Shown piece by piece: positions 12,356-24,000 of a stretch of 64,000 bases of DNA. Numbering within the stretch: position 1 is the first letter of the stretch; every line of letters starts with the position of its first letter. The notes beneath the pieces were generated by a model. It worked only from the letters and a program-made list of their open reading frames with translations, searched no databases and was not told the origin of the DNA. The DNA lies in the NCBI GenBank assembly GCA_013399895.1, contig VXBA01000466.1:1-64000 (forward strand), given 5' to 3'. Source of the stretch: Serilophus lunatus (taxonomy: Eukaryota > Chordata > Aves > Passeriformes > Eurylaimidae). The translations under genes and the position numbers were made by a program.

Positions 12356-14112
12356 CTAACAACATGAAACCTCACCCTGCTTCTCTCTTGACTATATGGA
12401 GATTAAACCTGAGAAATAAGCCATGGAAAAATCCCCTCACTTTTAGAAAGGAATTCAGTGTGTTTCTGTTCTGAAATCTTACTGCACTTCTCTCTCTCTC
12501 TTCTTCCACGGACTATGAATGCAGCACAGGACAATGCAGTCCTAATTTAAGTGTCTGGAGTTAGGAGGCTAAACCTGAATGCAATTTGTGAGGCAGGGGT
12601 TTTTGCATCCTTTCCAGTTTACAATTTATCCTAAATTATGCAAGGGATGAAGAGCCTTCTAATAAGTAGATATCCACTGACAATGTTTTTCTTAGTAATT
12701 TTTTCCATGTGTGTTTAAAAGTAGTCCAGGATGTACAAAGTTCAAAACCTCTGTGTCAGAAAAAAGAGTTCTTTTGAACCTTCATATGAATTGCTCAACT
12801 TATTTACACATGGCGTGAACGTGGAAAGTACCTTGGCTCAATGACAATAGAGATGTCATAAACATTTCTGGGTGAAGCCTTTTAAATGATTTGATAAGGC
12901 AGTTTATTCAAATGCAGCTATATATGTCATGAACATTAATATTTAAGAAAATATATAGGAAAACAAGCAGTTCATCACAGACCCTATGATCTTATTTTTT
13001 ATATGAAATTCTATTTAATGCTGCCATTTCCTTTTCTGGTGTTCAACTGCTTTAGACACATAATGACATCACCAAAATTACTAGGATAGAGTAGAAGATT
13101 TTGCAACTGAATGTACTTTGAGTAGGGAAGGTACAATCACAACTTCTCTAGAAAGATATTTAAAATACTACTAATAAATATAGCAATAAAAGCATAAATG
13201 GCAAAATAGGACAGACATTCCACAGACTGCAATACAATTTAGAAGAACAGACAGATGGCAAAATATTGGTGTGAACCTGGTCAAGGAGTCAGATCTCAAT
13301 AAAGTACATATAAATAATGTAAAAGCAGTATCTATTTCCACTTTTCTATAGTTAGTATTGATATCGGCAAGCTTTGTTTAAGGCTGAGGGTCCTTATGTT
13401 TGCTTCTATCAAACTGTCCACCAGATTGAGCCAACTGAAAAGATGAAATTACTGCATTTTGATTGAAATTCTATTAAAAGTGTAATAAATGGTATTGGAA
13501 AAAGATATAAATGTATACTACATCTGATACTTTCAGATATAATCAAATACTGAGAGAAAAGGGTGAAAACTGTGGCCTTACTCTCTAAAAAAATTTATTT
13601 AGCAAACTATCAGGATTAAACTTAATTATTTTTAACCTGTGTTGCATATTAGTTTTTCAGATCTTCTGTTTTAAATACTTTTACCAAATTGTGGTGGTTT
13701 GAACCACTATTCTTCACTAGGGGCATGCCTAACGATGATGAAAAGACTAAACAGAATTTGAACAGCAGGTAACAGTTTACTCATCTGAGGCTCAACCAAG
13801 GGGAAGAAACAACTTAAGGGAACCCCAGACACTACATAAAAAATACACCCGACAAAGTCACGCAGAGGGAAAAGAAAAAAAGGAAATAAACAAATTGCTT
13901 TTCAAAGGTCAGGCCCTGAAAGTCTCCGCAAAACACAAAGAAGTGAAAAGCACCTCCCACCCCAGGGAGCCACTTGGGGAAGCTTTTCACTTGCGATTAT
14001 GCTGGCTTGGCTCTGGTGCCGATGAAGGTGGGCGGAGTCACGCTGCGGGGCCTGGAAGCCAGGAAGAGAGGGGCCGTGCTGCTCCCCAGCTCCCAGGAAG
14101 CTGAAGAGAGCG

Positions 14113-14179
14113 AGGACTTCCGTGGTCAGCCTTTTTAAGCCCTCCNAGGACTTCCGTGGTCAGCCTTTTTAAGCCCTCC
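14113..14179. repeat. Tandem 33-bp duplication around a single N
   Basis: Positions 14113-14145 and 14147-14179 are identical 33-bp copies (AGGACTTCCGTGGTCAGCC…CCCTCC) separated only by the unresolved base at 14146. Each copy carries the minus-strand TATA-like box of the LTR. This is either a real promoter duplication or an assembly join of overlapping ends. Confidence 0.97.
14132..14173 (-). promoter_or_regulatory. Duplicated TATA-like boxes of LTR promoter
   Basis: Two CTTAAAAA elements on the minus strand, at 14166-14173 and 14132-14139, lie about 55-95 bp downstream of the CCAAT box at 14229-14233. This is the order expected for a U3 promoter that would transcribe in the same direction as CDKAL1. 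Confidence 0.45.
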
Positions 14180-14307
14180 GAGTCTTGTGCGAATCTCACT
14201 GTCTTCTTCCCGGCTTAGCCATCTTCTGATTGGCCAGCGGTCCAGGCTCCACCTCTCTTCCAGGATCTTCACCCCAGGCAAAATGGTGGTTCCCACCAAA
14301 AAACACA

Positions 14308-15090
14308 TGTTTAGGTATTGGAGGTGCCATGTCTTACTAGCCGCAGGACATCCGCAGCACCCTCGGAGTGGCCACCGCCCCTCCGCACTGCCACCACCAG
14401 CACAGTGCCAGCGTGAGGCCCCCACCGTCGTCCCAGGGACTCCTGCAGGAAGGACTCCCCGGGACCACGGGGCCACCCATGACTGTCTGGGGCAGCCGCC
14501 ACGCCCACTGAGGACACTGGGGCGCTCCTTGGGGCCTCCGCCCCAGGCCGGGACTGTGGGACTCCCCGCCAGGCTCTTTCATGGTGGTGTGGGGCTGGCA
14601 GCACCCACTGTCACCCAGGCTGGCGGGGCCGGGATTGGCCGCCACCGGTTTGGGGGTAAGGTGCTGCACCACCGTGCCGGCTCTGCACCAGCTGCACTGC
14701 CACACCGGGTCCACGCACCCTGCACCATGCCGGCGAGGGACCCGGGCGGCGTTCCTCACCCACATGGAGTTGGGGGAAACTGCGGGAGCCCACCACACTG
14801 CCGCGAGCCGGCAGCCGCCGCCAGGGAAGTCCCTGCCCCGGTTTCCTCCCGCCCCCGCTAGCCCCGGAGGGCAGGATGTGGGGGGAAGAGCCCTGTCTGC
14901 CCATGCAGACCTGGGCTTTTTTAAGGGAAAAAAGCACGAAGTTTTACTAAAGAACAGAGACCCAGTGAGCAGTTCCAAACACCTTTTTCCTCCCTCTCCC
15001 CCCAAGAACACACACACACACACCCCGGACCACCCCCATCCCCTCAAAAAGACCCAGCATCCCCCTCCCCCCCAAACCCCAACACAAATT
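14308..15090. other. GC-rich block, probably part of a retroviral insertion
   Basis: About 780 bp rich in G and C with frequent CpG, in an intron that is otherwise AT-rich. Frames of 224 codons (plus, 14187-14861) and 236 codons (minus, 14337-15047) are open, but this follows from the scarcity of stops in GC-rich DNA, and neither product shows a recognisable domain. In minus orientation it lies immediately upstream of the LTR at 13690-14307, where the 3' part of a provirus or acquired sequence would be. The right end (14990-15085) is a C-rich and CA-repeat tract, beyond which AT-rich DNA resumes. Confidence 0.5.
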
Positions 15091-15769
15091 TAGACCTGTT
15101 CACAACATATGTGTTTCTGTTAAATACAAGCATGAGATTCCACCCTGACAGGACAATTACTAATATATTTTATTAAGCTACATGTTCTCACTGCAAAACA
15201 ATTCTATTATTTCACATATTTTAAAATGTTTTCTAGTACTGCCCAATACAACTCCTGTTTGTCTCACAAATCAGTTCTTTACCTCTCACTTTGGCTGCTT
15301 AAAGTGAAGAAGATAACTTTTATGTTGTTATTGTATGCAGAAGTCTTCAATGGCTTCATTTATAAGTCATCTCACTTGCCTACTTTCACTCAATTACAGA
15401 AATGCTGAATACTAGCACATTTAAATAAGTCATATTTGGTTTATGTGTGTAAAATGCCTAATTTTAATACTTTTTTTAAAACTCATTTTCACAGCTTACA
15501 TTATGTATCTCTGAAATTGTTGACCAAGACACAACAAATCAGAAAAAGTAATTGTAATGCCATATTGTGTATATGCTCACTTCGATTAAACAATAACAAA
15601 ACAGACAAATTAAATCCAGACGTGACCACAGAGAAATGCCCAGAGTATTTTTTCAGAGTATCCATGCAGATTTCCCTGAAAAAAGATATATACGCATAGG
15701 AGAATAACTGGCAAGACCATTAAATCCTGCCATTTAATTTGGAGGTGATTCATAATGAAACATTTCAAA

Positions 15770-16346
15770 CTTCAAGTTTTTGGCTGGGGTAGAGTTAATT
15801 TTCTCCACATTGGCTAATACGGGGCTGTGTTTTGGATTTGTGCTGAACACAGGGTTGATAATATAGAGATGTTTTTGTAATTTCTGACCAATGATTACAC
15901 AGATCCAAGGCCTTTCCTGCTTTTCATACTGCCATGCTGGTGAGGAGACTAGGGGTGCATGGAAGGCTGGGAGGAGACGCAGTAAGGACAGGATGTTTCA
16001 AACTGAACAAAGGGATATTCCAGACCATATGACATCATGCTCAGTAGATAAAGCTGGAGGGAAGAAGGAAGGGGGGCACATTTGCAGTGGTAGCGTTTAC
16101 CTTTCCAAGTAACTGTTACATGTGGTGGGGCCCTGATCTCCTGGAGATGGCTGAATACCTGTCTTGACCATGGGAAGTAGTGAATTCATTGTTCTTCTGT
16201 TTTGCTTGTGCGCATGGCTTTTGCTTTCTCTATTAAACTGTCTTTATTCCAACCCATGAGTTTTTTTAGTTTCTACCCTTCCAATTCTCTCCTGATCCTC
16301 ATAGGACAGCGAGCAAGCAACTGCATGCTGAGGTTAAACCATGACA
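15770..16346 (+). mobile_element. Avian ERV solo LTR, plus orientation
   Basis: It starts with a degenerate TTTTTGGCTGGGGTAGAG and ends GAGGTTAAACCATGACA. Internal features in order: GGGATATTCCAGACCATATG; a TATA-like GTAGATAAAGC at ~16045-16053; AAGTAACTGTTAC; an ATTAAA poly(A) signal at 16232-16237 followed by TGTCTTTATT. This is the structure of a widespread avian ERV LTR, the same family as the minus-strand LTR at 974-1528. No second LTR or internal gene follows, so it is a solo LTR, antisense to CDKAL1. The exact edges and target duplication were not resolved. Confidence 0.8.
16045..16237 (+). promoter_or_regulatory. LTR TATA-like box and poly(A) signal
   Basis: The TATA position reads GTAGATAAA, probably a mutated TATATAAA, and lies about 185 bp before an intact ATTAAA at 16232-16237. 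The signals face against CDKAL1 transcription. Confidence 0.45.
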
Positions 16347-17964
16347 CAAAGACGACAGAAATGACATACTAAGTCTAACCCGGACAAGTACAGAGCCACT
16401 TCATGCATTCTGCTTTTTGCATTGCACACCTTACAGAGCACTCACGGCTGCTCGTGTGGCAATTCCCACAGGGAACACCTAACACCTGAGCTTTGTGATC
16501 TGCAGTAATGTCCAATGGATTTGCAAGTGCAGCTTAATAGGCTGGTTTTGAATTAGGAGTCATTAGTGGTTTTGATGTAAGTCACCTTAAAAAGGCTGTA
16601 GAATAGCGTCTGTTATCAAGATGCTCAATATAACAGCTCTCAGAGTTTAACTGAGAATGAAATTAGGTATTTTATATGACTGTTCTTTTCCAAACCCACT
16701 TCCTGCCCCTAGAAGAGTGCTTTCAGAAACTGGGCTGAATGACACCTGGAGGCAGCTAGGAGACCTGATTTCCAGAACCCAGCTTGAGAAGGTATAGGTA
16801 TGGAGGACTCTGTGTGAGTAGGGACTGGGTTGTCCTTGTTACCGGGGAATAGTGACCTAGATAAAAAATGTATTTCATAATTAGCATGGCTCACTGCCTG
16901 AGGATGAAAGAGTACACACAATTTTACTCTCTTCAAACAACTATAGTGAAGGAGGCTAGTTCCTACTAGATGCAGCCCAAATGTTGTAGAAGAAACTTTG
17001 CAATACTGCCCGTTATCAATTTTCTTTAAAAAAAGAAGCTGTTAAGGTTTGGACTAACTTTATTCAAAGATAAGGTGTTCTACTCCCCCCATAAACATGA
17101 AACATTTTAAAGAACTTCATTACAGATTTATAACTTCAGATCATTATTGTTTTATGATTAAAAAATGAGCGACGTAAGACAAAAGGCTCAACATCCTTAA
17201 ACTTCATTTCCATTCAATCTCTAATAAATACCATCTGCTGTGTACTTTAGGGATATAATACCCGTCAAAAACTCAGCCGTATTATGAGAACCGGCACCAA
17301 GTTGATCTGAAATGCATATTTGAACAGATGTGTTTAAATTACATCTCTCTGTCTATCCACACACATAAATTCAGAATAAGCATGTGTTGATTTAAAATGC
17401 ATAAAAAAGGGATTTGGAGATGCATCAAAAGTGAACAGCATCTCAATGGATCAAGGCTCGCATTACTAAAGGTCATCCCTAAAAATAAAGTTTGAATTTA
17501 TTAAGGGTTGCACCCAGGGAACTGTTCTTGGGAACTGACTGAATGTTTGCTGCACTGAAGCAGCCATTGAAATTACACTAATTTTCTATGACCCATCACT
17601 GTTTAACATTAGAGCTGTCAGGCATGGTCAGAAATAATGGGATCTCAGCCACGAGTAGCTGAGAATATATTATACTTTTTCTCAGTCTGACACAATGCTT
17701 ATCACCAATACTAAACGTCTTGGGCTCTGAGGACCCATCCATGTCTGTTTCAGTGACAGTCATTTAGCTCTTCACTCCGACTCAGAAATCAGGCATATAA
17801 AACAAAATGATTAACATGCCTTTTTGGCATGATGAAACCAAATGAAAAAATTGCAAGCAGCGCTCCATTAACAAATGCAAATTAAAAAAGAACTTTCTGA
17901 ACTCATCTTTTTGCCCTTCTATAATCTATAATCAGTCCTGCAATGTTTCAGGGACTTTGAAGAT

Positions 17965-18425
17965 AAGACAGACCAGTCTAAAGGTCCATCTAAACAAGGA
18001 GTCTACTCCTAACAATGGGCAGCAGAAGCAGTCCAGGGAAGCACTTATGATGTAGGGCCCCTGAGAATACCTTCTTCCTTCCAACAACTGGATTCTGTCA
18101 GAGAGATGTTTTTGCAACCAGTAGCCTCTGATGGATTTCTCCTTCATGAACTTGTCCAGTCTGCCCTTGTATCTAAACCCCTCCATATCATAACCACTTG
18201 AAAGAAAGAAAAAAGTCTCTCCTGAGCCTGCCATTTGCTAACTCCGTTTGGTGTCCCCTAACTGTTATGCTGAGACCAGCAACAACTCTGTTCATCTTCT
18301 TCATATTCTTCATGATTTTATTGATCTCTGTTCTCATCCCTCTGAATCAGCACTTTCTAGACTGAAGAGTCCAAAATTTCCTTTATGTGACAGACCTGTC
18401 ATACTTCTGATAATCTCTGTTAGTT
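17965..18425 (-). mobile_element. Ancient amniote CR1-type LINE remnant, 3' region
   Basis: Read on the plus strand it shows the order CAGACCAGTCTAAAGGTCCATCTA, then CTTCATGAACTTGTCCAGTC, CATGATTTTATTGATCTCTG, AGACTGAAGAGTCCAAAATT and TACTTCTGATAATC. This order matches the antisense of an old CR1-like element found in turtles, crocodiles and birds. It is heavily diverged and has no coding capacity. Confidence 0.6.
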
Positions 18426-20360
18426 TTCACAATAACACTGAGAAAGGTTTGAGAGAAAGGTTGATGATTCGAGGGATAATGATTTAATGATACAGGCACA
18501 ACAAGATAAGAATCTCTCAAAGTAGTTCTAGAATTTAAATATCTGCTTTTAAAATTTTTCTTTCACGTTTGGTCAGTTTGTTTTGTAGTAAGCAGGTAGC
18601 AAAAGTAATAGACCTTACACAAGTTAAAGGACAAGAGAGAAATACCAGTGACAGTTGCTTATTTGTCAGAAAATGCAAGTACAGCAGTGATAAACATTCC
18701 ACACCGAGGGAAATGTAACATCCTAAAATCATTAAAATACACTACCCTTATAGGAGTCATGTTCTGAAAATTTACTTTGAAAGCAGAGTCTGCAACAGGG
18801 GTCAAACTGATAAAAATCCTTCCCCAACACAACTAGTGTTGAAAGTCAGAAAAAGAGGATTCATACTACCGCTTTCCTGTCCTACGGGAAAACAAAAATT
18901 GCCAAAGAAAAGATGGAGAAAAAAAATTCTCCTCTCAACAGAGACAGAAACACTATTCTGTGTACTACTCTACGCGCTTTGTATGAGAAGCCCAGGATTA
19001 TTACCATCATATCTACACTTTCTTGAAATGAGTATCAGCCTTCACTTCTTTCTGAGCTGTTACTGAATAGAAATATAGAAAAACTTAACTGTCATTAAAA
19101 GAGAGCAATGAATATGTCTTCCTGAAAATAAAGCTGAGTAGAGATGCCATCTTAAAAAGTCAAGGACTGTGCAGCTGACTTCAGCTGGATATTAAATAAC
19201 TGACGAACAATAGCCCTCTCTTAGTATATTATTTCCCCTTAGGGTATGAATCTGATGGAAGTGAATAACTTATTGCAGAAACACACTGCCTAGGTGAAAT
19301 TTTAGAACATAAATAAGCTAGAACTGAAAACAAAAAGAAGGCCAAGCATGTTTCAAATACAGGCCAAAGTCAGCAATGTGGCAGTAGAGGCGAACAGAAG
19401 TTGTCAAATGAGTAGTAGTATGACAAGTTGCAAAACTTTAACAGAGAGCTAAGATTTATGTCTTAAGTAGAACCAAGAATTGATCAAGTTAAAAAATGAG
19501 GAATTAAAATTGCCATTGTGCCAAATGTTTTATTCCAAGTTTTTGGTTTAGTAACTTCTACAGCACAGAGAAAAAGAAGAGAATGGCTCCTGCAAGACAG
19601 ATGTTAAAGCAAAGCAGATTTTGAGGAAAACATGCTCATCTCGAAAGAGTTACTCCCATACAGCTGATAGATTTAAAAGAGATACAATTCTTTCACATCA
19701 CAAGCTATACAAACAATTTGACTGGATTTTGTCTTACTCCTTTGTGAGAAATCATCACATGACAAGTTTTCCAGTTGTAAATATCTACAAGGAAAGGATC
19801 AGCATTGTCAACGAAATAGCATTTAACAACATATGCATAATGTGCACTAATTTCAACATAATCTTCACTCTGTTTTCAAAGTACCTAATGAAATACAACT
19901 TGTACCACACCAGGTCATCATCCGAAACACAGCACCTTATATGGTACATCCTGATAGACACAGTACTTAAAAAAGGTGTTGTTCTCATGAAATCTCAGAG
20001 TCACAGCTTTTAAGGAGAGCAGGTTGTCTGGAGCAAGGTTTTAGCAGCCATAAGCAGTTTTCTGGAATGTTAGCCAGAGACATTTAAATCACAGTTCATG
20101 TACTCTAACTAAACAGTGCTGCAGTTCTACACCAAACAGTTTTTGCTGTACTTTCCTGTACATTCCTAAATGTGAATTTTTCAGAGCCACTATCTCTCAT
20201 GAAATGAAAATGATCCAATTTTCAGGGATGCTTTCTACTTACAAGTGTAGGATATTACTATTTCTGAAAACAACAGGCTTGGAATATCTGAATATAAAAG
20301 CAAAGACTAGTAGCGTACAAAGTTAATCTGATATTTAACAATAAGGATCTTGAAATTGAA

Positions 20361-20538
20361 TAGAATAGAATAGAATAGAATAGAATAGAATAGAATAGAA
20401 TAGAATAGAATAGAATAGAATAGAATAGAATAGAATAGAATAGAATAGAATAGAATAGAATAGAATAGAATAGAATAGAATAGAATAGAATAGAATAGAA
20501 TAGAATAGAATAGAATAGAATAGAATAGAATAGAATAG
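20361..20538. repeat. (TAGAA)35 pentanucleotide microsatellite
   Basis: It holds 35 perfect TAGAA units followed by TAG, without a single interruption over 178 bp. It gives artificial open frames on the minus strand (repeating Ile-Leu-Phe-Tyr-Ser). The lack of interruptions points to recent expansion or high mutability. Confidence 0.99.
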
Positions 20539-20857
20539 CAACAAAATAGAACAGCATTTTGGATAGCAAAGCTATGATAGCTATAATTATACATCGTTGT
20601 TCAGAGATGTTCACAACTGCAGACTTAATACCTGTAAACTCAGATAGCTTTCAGGACTAACAGCTGAATGGAGCATGTAGGGGGCTAGAAAATGTTTCAA
20701 GATAGGCTTGATATTTATGGCAGTGTAAAAGGAAGATCTGGTAGGTCAAAACCTTTTACTATCACTGCTCTACAGCTTGTTTTCCTTAAAGAGCAGTATT
20801 TGTACATGACTCAATGGAAAAAGGCTGGTACTACTTCTATGAACAGCATAAAAAGCA

Positions 20858-20895
20858 AATAATAATGATAATAATGATGATGATAACAATAATAA
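20858..20895. repeat. AAT/GAT trinucleotide repeat
   Basis: An imperfect run of AAT, GAT and AAC triplets (AATAATAATGATAATAATGA and onward), about 38 bp. Confidence 0.85.
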
Positions 20896-21048
20896 TTTGT
20901 CAGTTCTAGGAGTAAGTGTGACATTTGGCTCAAAATTCCACTTATACACTCTCTCTATCGTGTAACTCCAAAGTTTCTCAGTTTTACTCCATGCTACACT
21001 GGCAAATGTGACTATATGGTCATAAAGCCTCACTCCAATGTGTGGCAC

Positions 21049-21084
21049 AAAGACTGTGACGTGCTCAAAGACTGTGACGTGCTC
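21049..21084. repeat. Two tandem copies of an 18-bp unit
   Basis: AAAGACTGTGACGTGCTC occurs at 21049-21066 and again at 21067-21084 without change. Each copy contains TGACGT, the core of CRE/ATF binding sites. Confidence 0.95.
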
Positions 21085-24000
21085 AGAACACAATCCTATA
21101 TAGCTTCAGAACCATATTTTCAGAAGTAATATTTCAGAGTCACAATCAATGCTATTTCCTTATTAAGCCAAAAGCCATGAGCTTAACTTCAAAGAAATCC
21201 AGTGTGCTTTACTAATGAAAGTGTGGTAAGATAATTATATTTCAATATAATCGTAGTTGAATCAACATAATGCAATATAACTTGGATCACTGGGAAATTT
21301 ACCTTGCAAAAATTAAAAAAAAATGTGAAGTACTTGTAACAAAAGACATGCATATAAGGAATTATTCATTCAATCATGTAAAATAACAATTTGAGCAATA
21401 TACAGAAAGAGCTGGGCATGACTGTTAAATTAATGGGCATCACTAGCGTGATAGCATACAACAAATACCACCATAGATCACTGTCTCATTCATTATATGT
21501 TCTGATAGCACTCTGAATTTAAAGAAAGCACAGCAAAAACAATATCAACCTTTATGAGCAAGCACAGTTCAGTTGACTAACTAGAAGGTAACAGAATGAC
21601 TATGAGAATTATCTGTTTCATTCTCAGATACATCCAAACAGCAGTTCAGGGTATAAGAGATTCCTTTAAATACACTGGATCAGTGCATAACAATAAAATA
21701 TTAAATTTTGCATCGGCTAATAAAACATAATTTAGAGGAAAATACTGTGGCTTCTTTTCCAAGTGGAAGAATGGGCTTAGTCTGCTATGCAGTTGAGGAC
21801 TTTGGGCAGAAAGAGCAAAATCATCAGGAAAACAACTTTAAAATTTCCTACTTCTCCTCTCAGAAAGACAGTCTCAACTAGTCAAGCTATCAAACACTTT
21901 ATGTTCTTAACTCTTTGGAAGCAGATTCCTTTGTCTAAAATTGACAGTAATTTAAGAACATTTCTTTGTATATTGGAAGCAATTAATAAATGCATTCCTT
22001 GAAAAGTTTTCAAGAAGAATGTTCAGATTCATACATGCACACCATACTACACATACAGAACACCACAGGCAAAGTCAGGAGGAGAAAAGATGATTATTTT
22101 AAATGCAGACTGTACCTTGTCAACAACAAAGTTATAACCATATAAAATCAATAGACACTATTGCCTCAGGGATGTTCTTACTCATTTCTCTCAGTTCAGT
22201 GAACTATCCCACTTTCATTGTGTCACTAAGTTGCAGATGCCTTAACAATTACAATTAGCACTCCTTACCATGTTGTTATCACGACAACAGTATATTTTGT
22301 CACAGTCAAAAACTTTAAATAAAATAAAGGACTGTTCAACATATGTAAGTTTGGGTGCCTTTTTTTAGAAGGATTCTGATGGGCTGCACACAGTCACAAC
22401 TCAAAGCCACTCAAGCAGTAGCTTTGCTACTTAAAGGTAGGCTCACTATGTAGGAAATTAAAAAAAATTCAGACAAACTTAAGAGGAATAATGGTATCAG
22501 GTATCAGGAAATAATAATAGCTAAACTATTCCTGAAGTCCAAAAAAACCTTACAAGTTTGGAAAAGATAAATGAAACCACTCCAGCTATTCAAACAGAAA
22601 GCTAGAAGGTGGTCACCTGAAACATTTTGGGCTTGTACGTGTAAGATCTACTCCATTACACTGGTACCACATTTTAAAGAAGTAAAACAGCCAGAAAATC
22701 AAACTTGTAAAATTAAGAAACTCATACTGTGAATAAATAAATAAGGAAATTTGATGTGAGCAGTTACCTGATTGGACCTATCAGTGACTGGAAGTTAAAA
22801 AAGAATTAGCACAAAATATGCTGTTATCACTGAAGAACAATCAAAGGCAAAATTAAAAATAAGTTTGATGAAGAATTCAAAGATATGACAGCATTCCAAA
22901 TATGACAACCATTCTTTAGAATCACTGAAGGAATAGGAAATACATGAAAATTGTATATAGGGAATAAGGTTTCAGGTAAATTTAATAGCAGTTGAAGGTC
23001 AATAAAGATGTAACTAAGAATAATAACTTCTTTCTCATGTATACATATATGCAATTAGATAAGAGATAGGATAAGTATCAATTTCGTTTAGCAACTTGAT
23101 TAAAAGCTCAGGAGTAATATCTGAAGATTAAGGGAAATGGATTTGGTAAGACATTGACATGGTAAGAGAGAAAGACCTGGTGCATGAAGTCCCAGAACCC
23201 AAACAGTCTCTGAGTCTCCCATAATTAGAAAATTACGCAGGATGATTACCATTGAAAAGGAAATAAGAATCTGCGTTATGCAAGGCAACTGCTCAAGAAC
23301 TAGCATCAGTCTTGTATAGAAGAAAATTATATACGTCAGAAAATCCTCAAAGAGTTGCTAAAAGCTGAAAAAACAATACTTACATAAGAGATGGAACAGA
23401 ACTAAAAATCTTTAAAAACATCATTATAAAGGGACATCTGTGATGTCCTCAGAAAAGAATATTAAATTTTAATAGTAAATAGTTCTGATAAAGGGAAAAA
23501 AATTATTAAAGAGGCAATTACAAAAATAGGGAGTATCTTGATAGTGAGACTGACAGAGACGAAGTGCCATTTTTGAGATTCCCAATATTATAATTAGAGA
23601 ATCCTATTACAATTTGCAGGAGGAAAAAACCTCTCCAAAACAGATGCTGACAAACTTCTTACTTGTTACTACTAAAACAGGCTTAAGCTGTAGGATTAGA
23701 TCAAATCAATACTGAAAGACCTGAAAAATGTCTCAAATTAATGGAATGAGGCGGTTACAAATACTCAATTTGGTAAGCTGAACATAAGTTTGAATTTAAC
23801 AGTTGCCAAAAACTCGCCCTGTCAAAGTCTATTTAAATGTAATGAATTATATAAAATGCACACACTATGACACAGAGGGAGTAGAACAGAAAAATGGTAT
23901 CTAATCAATTCAATGGACACAGCAGTATTTGCCTTCAGATCACATCTCTGAAATCAATCTTATCAAATCACATAATGTTCCATGATAGCCTTTGGGCATC

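Larger units (their letters stand above)
13690..14307 (-). mobile_element. ERV-type LTR, minus orientation
   Basis: It is about 618 bp bounded by TGTG…CACA: on the plus strand it begins TGTGGTGGTTTGAACCAC and ends AAAAACACA. Read on the minus strand it has LTR promoter order: GGCCAATCAG with CCAAT at 14229-14233, then CTTAAAAA TATA-like boxes at 14166-14173 and again at 14132-14139, then a presumed R-U5 down to 13690. No canonical AATAAA is present in that strand, but AGTAAA occurs. I see no matching target-site duplication at the two edges. The family is not named, but the terminus resembles other avian ERV LTRs. Confidence 0.6.

Noticed and set aside
14187..15047. Two frames of 224 and 236 codons on opposite strands
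   Set aside because: Long frames on both strands are expected in GC-rich DNA with few stops; no domain or start context is seen, and one runs through LTR sequence.
19621..20013. 130-codon plus-strand frame in the large intron
   Set aside because: Composition is that of the AT-rich intron and no family is recognisable, so it is a chance frame.
20258..20614. Open frames of 69-118 codons on the minus strand with repeating ILFYS
   Set aside because: They are translations of the TAGAA microsatellite and have no coding meaning.
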